In this document: positions 1-4,907 of the stretch, one piece after another | Layout of the letters: the number at the start of each line of letters is the position of its first letter | Numbering within the stretch: position 1 is the stretch's first letter | Assembly: GCA_028717785.1 (NCBI GenBank) | Contig: JAQUND010000068.1 | Location: 1 to 8,112, forward strand | Reading direction: 5' to 3' | Length of the DNA: 8,112 nucleotides | From: Candidatus Nanoarchaeia archaeon | GTDB lineage: Archaea; Nanoarchaeota; Nanoarchaeia; SCGC-AAA011-G17; JAFCDX01 | Notes under the pieces: generated by a model | Seen by the model: the letters and a program-made list of their open reading frames with translations, nothing else | Database searches by the model: none | Told to the model about the DNA's origin: nothing | Translations under genes and position numbers: made by a program

Positions 1-1
1 A

Positions 2-1480
2 GATACAATGCACACGTCCCATGTTTTAGATGCAAGAAAAGGTACAGCTAAATTAGATGTACAAGTATTTTTTCATACTGGAAAAATATATAGCGATATG
101 GTAGATCACTCTCGTTTGAAAGAAATGCCACTAAAATCGGTAGCAAAATATAATTGTTTGGATGTTAGATATCTTCCAGTTATATCTAAAAGACATTCTG
201 AAATGGTGACTGGCACAAAATTAGGCAATGGTATTAAATTATTAAATGATGCTGCTAATTTGTTTGCTAATATGGAAACAAGAGGTGTAGCTGTAGATAG
301 AGAAGAGCTAAATAATCTTCTTGATTGGTCTGAAAGTAAAATTAGTAATCTTGAGACAGAAAATTATTCAAGTGATATTCATAAAAAATGGAAAAGAAAA
401 CAAGGGCAAAATATTAATTTAAATAGTTCAGATCAGTTGATTAAATTCTTTTATAGTATTTTAAAATTAAAACCTATAGGGCAAAGATCAACTGTTGGTA
501 ATTATTCACTTGATGAAGATAATATGAATGAACTTTTAGAAGCATCACAGGACAAAGAAATTAAAAGTTTTATTTCAAATATAATAAATATTCGTAAATT
601 AAATAAATTTAAAGGCACATATCTTGAAAATTGGTTAAAAAAGATGGATTGTAATGGTATTTTACATCCTTCTTTTTGGGTTTTGACAGATACATATCGT
701 TCTAATTCTGAAAATCCAAATTTTCAAAATATTCCAGCACATGATAAGGAATTAATTAAATTAAGAAAATGTATTATTCCTCACCTTGGTAAATATTTTC
801 TTGAATCAGATTATGGCGCAATGGAAGTACGTGTCATGGCTATGTTAAGCCAAGACCCTGTTTTGATGAAGTTTATTAGAAATGATATTGATTTTCATAG
901 AGATTGGGCTTCCAAAATATTTTGTAAAAGAAAACAAGATATTACTAAAGAAGAAAGATTTAATGCAAAGAATAGTTTTGTGTTTGCTTTGTTTTATGGG
1001 AGTTACTATAAATCTGTTCATAAATCTTTTGTCAAATTAGGCTATGATATTCCTGAAAGACATTTTCAGAGATTAGAAAAAGACCTTTGGAAAATGTTTT
1101 CTGGTGTAGCTGCTTGGCAAAAGTCTTTACTAAAATTTTATAATAAACATGGTTATATTGAACTAGCTTCAGGTTTTAGAAGATATGGTCCTATTAATAG
1201 AAATATGATTTATAATACACCAGTTCAGGGATTAGCCTTTCATTTTTTGTTACAATCTTTAATTGATATAGATAAAATAATGATTGCTGAAAATATGAAA
1301 AGTGGACTCGAAATCCAATGTCATGATAGTGCAACATTTGATGCAGTTGATGATGAATTAGAAGACATTTATGAATTAGCTGAAAAAGTTATGCTAGAAA
1401 AAAAGTATCCTTTTCAGAATATTCCGTTAAAACTTGAATGGAAAATCGGTACTGATTGGTTAAATATGGAGGAATTTTAA
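2..1480 (+). CDS. Family A DNA polymerase, 3' part (5' end outside window)
   Basis: Replicative DNA polymerase of the PolI family. The frame is open to the left edge, so the ATG at position 8 is probably an internal Met; residues are numbered from it. Just inside the edge, DTMHTSHVLD resembles the FDTML segment of the proofreading 3'-5' exonuclease, and YNCLD (Y48, D52) fits the Exo III YxxxD motif. Exo I and Exo II must lie upstream. The polymerase domain shows a TYR...NPNFQNIP segment (R231), motif A DYGAMEVRVMAML (metal ligand D268), motif B RFNAKNSFVFALFYG (R317, K321, F326, Y330) and motif C CHDSATFD (H439, D440). E. coli PolI has Glu where motif C here has S441. Motif B carries one residue more between Lys and Tyr than PolI. 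A 5'-3' exonuclease domain cannot be assessed. It lies upstream of a clamp loader on the same strand, as expected for a phage replisome. Family assignment is firm; the full length is unknown. Confidence 0.95.
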   Translation, partial: DTMHTSHVLDARKGTAKLDVQVFFHTGKIYSDMVDHSRLKEMPLKSVAKYNCLDVRYLPVISKRHSEMVTGTKLGNGIKLLNDAANLFANMETRGVAVDREELNNLLDWSESKISNLETENYSSDIHKKWKRKQGQNINLNSSDQLIKFFYSILKLKPIGQRSTVGNYSLDEDNMNELLEASQDKEIKSFISNIINIRKLNKFKGTYLENWLKKMDCNGILHPSFWVLTDTYRSNSENPNFQNIPAHDKELIKLRKCIIPHLGKYFLESDYGAMEVRVMAMLSQDPVLMKFIRNDIDFHRDWASKIFCKRKQDITKEERFNAKNSFVFALFYGSYYKSVHKSFVKLGYDIPERHFQRLEKDLWKMFSGVAAWQKSLLKFYNKHGYIELASGFRRYGPINRNMIYNTPVQGLAFHFLLQSLIDIDKIMIAENMKSGLEIQCHDSATFDAVDDELEDIYELAEKVMLEKKYPFQNIPLKLEWKIGTDWLNMEEF

Positions 1481-1514
1481 AAAATGGAAGAGTATTAAAG
1501 CTTTGACATTTAAA

Positions 1515-1530
1515 ATCTCTTAGCAGGAGA
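1515..1530 (+). repeat. Left arm of 16-bp inverted repeat around the 1552-1878 gene
   Basis: ATCTCTTAGCAGGAGA is the exact reverse complement of positions 1888-1903. Each copy is also a small dyad: TCTC and GAGA arms around a 7-nt asymmetric core (TTAGCAG here). This copy begins 34 nt after the polymerase stop and lies upstream of the SD of the next gene. Identity ends at both edges of the 16 bp. It could be an operator, an RNA stem arm or a recombination site; the sequence alone does not decide. Confidence 0.85.
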
Positions 1531-1552
1531 CAGATAGAAAGGTAGACAGATA
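1528..1552 (+). promoter_or_regulatory. Direct repeat bracketing the SD of the 1552 gene
   Basis: AGACAGATA occurs at 1528-1536 and again at 1544-1552, with period 16 nt. The 7 nt between them, GAAAGGT, contain the likely SD (AAAGG, 1538-1542). The second copy ends on the A of the ATG start codon. The first copy overlaps the right end of the inverted-repeat arm by 3 nt. Two identical boxes around a ribosome binding site would suit a translational repressor or RNA-binding protein, but this is inference. Confidence 0.5.
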
Positions 1553-1878
1553 TGATTATTAAGATAATTCCTACTACTTTGCCTTTTGAGTGTAAGAAGT
1601 TTTTACATGAATGTAAGAGTTTTTCAATTGATGAATCTTATGCAGAAACATGGGAAAAAGCACAAGAATTTTATAGAAATGGTGTAGAGGATAGAGAAAT
1701 ATGTTATGGAGGACAAAAACGTACCTACCCTACTAATCCAGATTGTGATAGGCAACCTATGATGAGAATCGTGCTTGATGGTGATACTTCAGATTTTAAA
1801 GCAATTCGAATAATAGGTCTTTGTGAAATATTTGTCATGAATGATAGTGGAAAAACTGTCGATAGATTTAGTAACTAA
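1552..1878 (+). CDS. Unknown 108-residue protein inside an inverted-repeat cassette
   Basis: I do not recognise this protein. It is 108 residues, has no signal peptide or membrane segment, and mixes charged and aromatic residues. It has five cysteines scattered along its length (FECKKFLHEC, EICYGG, PDCDRQP, GLCEIF), with no clear CxxC pair. The C-terminal half (MRIVLDGDTSDFKAIRIIGLC onward) reads as alternating beta-like strands and ends in a polar tail. AAAGG at 1538-1542, nine nt before the ATG, supports the start. It sits between polymerase and clamp loader genes and has the same AT-rich codon style. It is the only gene in the window enclosed by inverted repeats (1515-1530 and 1888-1903). 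It is too short to be a sliding clamp. It may be an accessory replication protein or a small inserted cassette gene. That it is coding seems likely; its function is unknown. Confidence 0.75.
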   Translation: MIIKIIPTTLPFECKKFLHECKSFSIDESYAETWEKAQEFYRNGVEDREICYGGQKRTYPTNPDCDRQPMMRIVLDGDTSDFKAIRIIGLCEIFVMNDSGKTVDRFSN

Positions 1879-1887
1879 ATAGTCTTT

Positions 1888-1903
1888 TCTCCTGCTAAGA
1901 GAT
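1888..1903 (-). repeat. Right arm of 16-bp inverted repeat around the 1552-1878 gene
   Basis: TCTCCTGCTAAGAGAT is the exact reverse complement of 1515-1530. It begins 9 nt after the stop of the 1552-1878 gene and ends 27 nt before the clamp loader ATG. It therefore also sits in the leader of the next gene, just ahead of that gene's SD (AAAGGA, 1917-1922). In a transcript spanning both arms, they could pair and loop out the whole small gene. Confidence 0.85.
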
Positions 1904-1930
1904 ACTTAATATTATTAAAGGATAATTAAG

Positions 1931-2881
1931 ATGAGTTTTCGGACTGATTTTAGACCAGAATCATTTGATGAATTTTTTGGCAATGAAGCGACTGTTGAGT
2001 CATTAAAGAAAATGTTAACATTAGTAAATCCTCCTCATGTTTATTTATTTACAGGCCCTCCCGGAACAGGTAAGACTACATTAGCTAGAATTGTTGCAAA
2101 AGAATTTGGTTGTAATGGTAAAATGAATGTACAAGAACACAATGCTGGAGATTTAAGAGGAATAGAAAATGTAAGAGATATACTTAGTAAATTAAATTTG
2201 AAAACTATTGGAGGGAAGGGAAACAGAGCACATATTTTTGATGAATGTCAGGGATTCACAAAATATGCTCAAGAATGCCTACTAAAACCTACAGAACAGC
2301 CCCCACATCACATTTATTTCTTTTTTTGTACTACTGACAGGGGAGCCATAAGAAAAGCGTTGAGAGATAGATGCACAGAATATGTTTTATCTCCTTTGAC
2401 AGAAATGGAAATGAAAAAATATTTATTTTTTATATGGAGAAAAAAATTAGGCCTTGATGAAGAACTCCCTAAAGAAGTTAGAACATTGATTTATAATAAA
2501 TCTCAGGGAGTTACAAGAGTCGCTTTATCTTTACTTGAAAAAATAGTGAATGTTGAAAACCCTAAAAAGATGCTTTCTGTAGTAAAAGAATCAGCTATTG
2601 ATGAAGAATCTCCTGCAATAAAAGATTTATGTGCTGCTTTAATATGGGGTAAAAATCCTGAGAGAACTAAAAAAGTGTTGCAGATACTTAAACAAATGAA
2701 GGGACAAGATTCAGAACAAATAAGAAGAGCTGTGCTTGGTTACACTACTGCTGTATTACTTAATGGACAAAATATAAAATTGGCTAAAAGAATAGCTGCA
2801 ATTTTATATTTTTTTGAAGCAACAACTTATTATGGAGGATTCCCAACATTAGTTAGAATGGTTCTTGATGCAGCGGAATAA
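1931..2881 (+). CDS. Clamp loader AAA+ ATPase (gp44 / RFC small subunit / DnaX-like)
   Basis: ATPase that would open a sliding clamp and load it at primer-template junctions. The 316 residues are close to the length of T4 gp44. Motifs in order: an N-terminal FRPESFDEFFGNEATVESL segment like the RFC/DnaX opening; Walker A GPPGTGKTT (G42-T50, K48); Walker B HIFDECQ (D104, E105); LLKPTEQPP, matching the LLKTLEEPP helix; a sensor 1 region FFFCTTDRGAIRKALRDRC with the arginine finger at R147 in a DRC triplet where families usually have SRC; and a sensor 2 Arg in QGVTRVAL (R196). The rest is the helical collar domain. The four-Cys zinc module typical of bacterial DnaX is absent, which favours the phage/archaeal type. 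AAAGGA precedes the ATG by 8 nt. Neither a clamp nor a gp62-like partner is recognisable in this window. Confidence 0.93.
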   Translation: MSFRTDFRPESFDEFFGNEATVESLKKMLTLVNPPHVYLFTGPPGTGKTTLARIVAKEFGCNGKMNVQEHNAGDLRGIENVRDILSKLNLKTIGGKGNRAHIFDECQGFTKYAQECLLKPTEQPPHHIYFFFCTTDRGAIRKALRDRCTEYVLSPLTEMEMKKYLFFIWRKKLGLDEELPKEVRTLIYNKSQGVTRVALSLLEKIVNVENPKKMLSVVKESAIDEESPAIKDLCAALIWGKNPERTKKVLQILKQMKGQDSEQIRRAVLGYTTAVLLNGQNIKLAKRIAAILYFFEATTYYGGFPTLVRMVLDAAE

Positions 2882-2893
2882 ATTATTTGTTTC

Positions 2894-2920
2894 TTGACAG
2901 CTTTTATTTAAAAATATTTT
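2894..2920 (+). promoter_or_regulatory. Weak promoter candidate before the ssDNA-binding protein gene
   Basis: TTGACA at 2894-2899 matches a sigma70 -35 box. The best -10-like hexamer is TATTTT at 2915-2920, only 15 nt downstream and a poor match. It lies in the largest intergenic gap of the window, where a promoter would be sensible. TTGACA also occurs inside coding sequence here, so the match may be chance. Confidence 0.2.
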
Positions 2921-2960
2921 CTTTCTAATTGATTAAAGGTAATAGTAATTAGAAGGAAAA
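2917..2960 (+). promoter_or_regulatory. 14-bp hairpin in the leader of the ssDNA-binding protein gene
   Basis: TTTTCTTTCTAATT (2917-2930) pairs with AATTAGAAGGAAAA (2947-2960) across a 16-nt loop. This gives 14 consecutive pairs in RNA, one of them G-U. The stem is AU-rich and followed by AUUUUAG rather than a good U-tract, so it is a poor intrinsic terminator. It ends 22 nt before the GGAGG of the downstream gene. It could be an mRNA-stability, processing or autoregulatory element. T4 gp32 mRNA is translationally autoregulated through a structured leader, which makes the comparison reasonable but unproven. Confidence 0.55.
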
Positions 2961-2992
2961 ATTTTAGAAGCATAACAATCATGGAGGTTTTT

Positions 2993-4063
2993 ATGTCAAA
3001 AGAAAGATTAGCTGAAATACGTAAAAGAAAACGTGCTGTAGAATCAGGTGATGATGGTATTAGTTTTTGGCCTACTTATTTAGACCAAAAGAAATTAAGA
3101 AAATTTAAGATAACAAATATTTATAGGGTTAAAGAAAAGAATAGACTTATCATAGTTCCACCACCTAAAGGAACATTTTCTGCAAAGATTTATGTTTACT
3201 TTGGTCTTGGTATTATGGGGGATACTGTTCTTTCTCCTTATTATATGAAACAATTACCTGATCCTGTTTTTGAAGAGAGGCGTAAGTTAATTAAAAGAGG
3301 CATGGATAAGGAAAATCTCAGGCCTTTTACTGTTAGCCAAAGGGCTTTACTTTGGGTAATAGATATGACTAACGATGAGACTAAAAAGATTGGTGTACAA
3401 GCTTTTCCTTGTGCAAAGACTATAGAAGAAGAAATTTATAAACTTTGTGAAGATGATCAGGATGAAAATGAAGTTGTGGATATTGCTGACCCTGAAAATC
3501 CTTATATGATTAGATTTATTAAAAAGCAAAAAGGGAAGGAAGGATGGCAATGTGAATATATTAATTTTAAAAAGGCTGCATTACAGAAACCTTTAAATGA
3601 AAAATTGTATAATGTGCCAGATTTTGGTGATGTATTGATTTTTCAGAGTTATGAAGAATTAAAACAGATGGTTACGGATACTGATTTAGGTATTGAAGAT
3701 GAAGATGATAGGAAGAATAAAAAAGGAAAGAAAAAGGGGAAAAAGGATGATGATTTTGATGATATAGATGATGAAGACGAAGATGATGATGAAGAAGATG
3801 ATGACGAAGACGATGATGAAGACGAAGACGATGATGAAGATGAAGATGAGGACGATGAAGATGAAGACGAAGATGATGATGAAGATGATGAAGAAGACGA
3901 AGATGAAGACGAAGATGAAGACGAAGATGAAGACGATGATGAAGATGATGAAAAATCGACAAAGAAGAAGACTGTTTCTAAAAAAAGTAATAAAGCTAAA
4001 TTGAGGAATGCAAAGAAGAAGTTGGATAAAGTTACTAAGAAACGTAGTAAGCACAGAAGATAG
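2993..4063 (+). CDS. Putative gp32-like ssDNA-binding protein with basic-acidic-basic tail
   Basis: Probable helix-destabilising ssDNA-binding protein; 356 residues. I chose ATG 2993 because GGAGG (2983-2987) lies 5 nt before it; the in-frame ATG at 2981 overlaps that SD. The N-terminus is basic (IRKRKRA), like the gp32 segment used for cooperative binding. The core has gp32-like landmarks: NRLIIVPPP with a following AKIYVYFG strand (residues 50-71), SPYYMKQLPDPVFEERRK where relatives carry CP..CP zinc ligands, a WVIDMTN strand, and IADPENPYMIRFIKK. The zinc cysteines are absent. Then come a basic stretch (240-251), an acidic block 252-320 (67 of 69 residues D/E; 259-320 uninterrupted) and a basic tail 321-356 (19 K/R of 36). 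Acidic C-termini are normal for SSBs, but this length, capped by a basic end, is not. The call rests on pattern and context beside polymerase and recombinase; another nucleic-acid-binding role remains possible. Confidence 0.62.
   Translation: MSKERLAEIRKRKRAVESGDDGISFWPTYLDQKKLRKFKITNIYRVKEKNRLIIVPPPKGTFSAKIYVYFGLGIMGDTVLSPYYMKQLPDPVFEERRKLIKRGMDKENLRPFTVSQRALLWVIDMTNDETKKIGVQAFPCAKTIEEEIYKLCEDDQDENEVVDIADPENPYMIRFIKKQKGKEGWQCEYINFKKAALQKPLNEKLYNVPDFGDVLIFQSYEELKQMVTDTDLGIEDEDDRKNKKGKKKGKKDDDFDDIDDEDEDDDEEDDDEDDDEDEDDDEDEDEDDEDEDEDDDEDDEEDEDEDEDEDEDEDDDEDDEKSTKKKTVSKKSNKAKLRNAKKKLDKVTKKRSKHRR
3746..3952 (+). repeat. GAY/GAR trinucleotide tract with 12-nt tandem repeat
   Basis: A 207-nt run made almost wholly of GAT, GAC and GAA codons (plus one GAG), encoding residues 252-320 of the ssDNA-binding protein candidate. 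At its 3' end GAAGACGAAGAT is repeated three times exactly (3893-3928), followed by an imperfect fourth copy (3929-3940). The tract is strictly one strand purine-rich and free of stops in several frames. That is why long spurious reading frames rich in His/Leu/Phe/Ile appear on the other strand. Confidence 0.9.
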
Positions 4064-4075
4064 ACTGATTATAAA

Positions 4076-4102
4076 AAAGGGGAGTGCTTTATCCTCCCCT
4101 TT
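4076..4102 (+). terminator. Probable intrinsic terminator after the ssDNA-binding protein gene
   Basis: AAAGGGGAG (4076-4084) pairs perfectly with CTCCCCTTT (4094-4102) around a 9-nt loop, 12 nt after the stop codon. The stem is much more GC-rich than its surroundings. The 3' side continues UUUAAUU, a short U-tract. Read on the minus strand the hairpin is followed by TTTTTTAT, so it could also stop transcription from the right. It divides the replication genes from the recombination cluster. Confidence 0.75.
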
Positions 4103-4106
4103 AATT

Positions 4107-4116
4107 AAAAGGAGGT
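4107..4116 (+). promoter_or_regulatory. Near-perfect SD of the 4120 gene
   Basis: AAAAGGAGGT is the strongest ribosome binding site in the window. Its GGAGG core (4111-4115) ends 4 nt before the ATG at 4120. It immediately follows the terminator hairpin and opens the second gene cluster, so transcript reaching it must read through the hairpin or start nearby. I see no convincing promoter between them. Confidence 0.75.
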
Positions 4117-4119
4117 GTT

Positions 4120-4341
4120 ATGGTAGTTACTGTTTTGACTTTAATTTGTAAATTGTTTATATTTCAATGGGTAGTTTTAGGATTATTAATTTCAATTGGT
4201 TCTCCTAATTTAATGGCAATGCAATATCCTTTTGCAAATAAAAAAAGAACTACTTATTTTTTTATTACTGGATTGATAGCACTGTTTTCATATATAGTTT
4301 TAGGAATTAATTATACACTTACTGTTTGGGGCCTAATATGA
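4120..4341 (+). CDS. Small membrane protein with two predicted helices
   Basis: A 73-residue hydrophobic protein that I cannot assign to a family. Helix 1 covers about residues 3-26 (VTVLTLICKLFIFQWVVLGL region). A short loop containing the basic cluster NKKR follows (about 40-43), then helix 2 at about 46-72 (FFITGLIALFSYIVLGIN region). By the positive-inside rule the loop probably faces the cytoplasm, with both ends outside. A strong SD precedes it. Its TGA stop overlaps the ATG of the UvsY-like gene (ATGA at 4338-4341), so the two are probably translationally coupled. It could anchor replication proteins to the membrane, take part in exclusion, or be holin-like; nothing in the sequence chooses between these. 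Confidence 0.72.
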   Translation: MVVTVLTLICKLFIFQWVVLGLLISIGSPNLMAMQYPFANKKRTTYFFITGLIALFSYIVLGINYTLTVWGLI

Positions 4342-4907
4342 AAAAAACAAAAATAACTCCATTAAGTAATATAAAGAAACTATTTGTACAAGCTGAAGAA
4401 GGGTACAAAAAATTAGAAGACCAAGAAGACGTTTTAGAAATAGATATAACAAAATTAGAAGTTCAATCAGCTAAACAACCTTCTATTTTTTATTCTTGTT
4501 CCAAAATTGTAGCTGACTTGGTATATTTAAGACAAAATGCTAAAGCACAAGTTGATTTGTTTTATAGCAATTTAGATTCTAAAATAAGAGAAAATCCTGA
4601 AAAATATGGGGTAGTAAAATTTTCTGAAACGGCTGTAAAGTCAGCTATTTTAAGAAATGAATCTTACATTAAGATCATGGATTATTATAATAGAATAGTT
4701 GCAATAATAGATAAAGCAAATAGTTTTATTTCAGCTATTGATCAAAGACGATCTATGTTAAAAATAGAACAAGCTTTATTTGTGTCTGATTATTTTAATA
4801 GGGATACGGTTGTAGATTATACAGAAGCACATAGTAGGACTAAGAAAGCAAATAAGATAAGGCAAAAATTAGAAGATATAAAGGATGATCTTAATGAAAA
4901 AGCCTAA
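4338..4907 (+). CDS. UvsY-like recombination mediator (putative)
   Basis: A soluble, mostly helical, charged protein of 189 residues. I start it at ATG 4338, in an ATGA overlap with the upstream stop; an in-frame TTG at 4326 is less likely. It resembles phage UvsY-type mediators in pattern: an early LEIDITKLEVQSAKQPSIFY segment (compare T4 UvsY IDSTKLQYEAANNVMLYSKW), a long helix with LRQNAKAQVDLFYSNLDSKIRENPEKYG, a KFSETAVKSAILRN segment, and a final helix with AIDQRRSMLKIEQALFVSDYF. T4 UvsY (137 residues) is shorter. Such proteins help the recombinase displace the ssDNA-binding protein. The position directly upstream of, and overlapping, a UvsX-like gene supports the call. Similarity is at the level of motif spacing only, so I keep the confidence moderate. 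Confidence 0.6.
   Translation: MKKTKITPLSNIKKLFVQAEEGYKKLEDQEDVLEIDITKLEVQSAKQPSIFYSCSKIVADLVYLRQNAKAQVDLFYSNLDSKIRENPEKYGVVKFSETAVKSAILRNESYIKIMDYYNRIVAIIDKANSFISAIDQRRSMLKIEQALFVSDYFNRDTVVDYTEAHSRTKKANKIRQKLEDIKDDLNEKA
4881..4885 (+). promoter_or_regulatory. SD that decides the recombinase start
   Basis: AAGGA at 4881-4885 lies 8 nt before ATG 4894. The upstream in-frame ATG at 4885 overlaps this SD and has no spacing of its own, so 4894 (MKKPKVIILKRK) is the better start. The SD lies inside the 3' end of the UvsY-like gene, consistent with coupled translation. Confidence 0.65.

Noticed and set aside
252..258. CTGCTAA inside the polymerase gene, matching the core of the right repeat arm
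   Set aside because: Only 7 nt match, without the TCTC/GAGA arms, so it is not a third copy.
1484..1498. Four-codon frame ATGGAAGAGTATTAA after the polymerase stop
   Set aside because: Too short to support as a gene and no SD of its own; chance is likely.
1503..1508. TTGACA as a -35 box before the inverted-repeat cassette
   Set aside because: No reasonable -10 hexamer lies 16-18 nt downstream, where the sequence falls in the GC-containing repeat arm. TTGACA also occurs within coding regions of the window.
1510..1909. TTAA on both sides of the inverted repeat as a target-site duplication
   Set aside because: The distances from the repeat ends differ (1 nt and 2 nt) and TTAA is very common in this AT-rich sequence.
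2930..2981. Possible pseudoknot between the leader hairpin loop (TGATT) and AATCA just before GGAGG
   Set aside because: Only five AU-rich pairs, and one of the bases already belongs to the hairpin stem. Not distinguishable from chance.
3347..3550. Minus-strand frame of 67 codons inside the ssDNA-binding protein gene
   Set aside because: Antisense to a well-supported gene, with no SD and no recognisable features. The same applies to the frames at 5673-5876 and 7650-7868.
3672..4054. Long minus-strand and +3-frame reading frames rich in His/Leu, Phe/Ile or Met/Lys over the acidic tract
   Set aside because: They are shadows of the GAY/GAR trinucleotide tract, which is free of stops in several frames. 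They have no SD and no plausible protein composition.
4326..4337. TTG start four codons upstream for the UvsY-like gene
   Set aside because: ATG 4338 is in a typical ATGA coupling overlap and the TTG has no SD.
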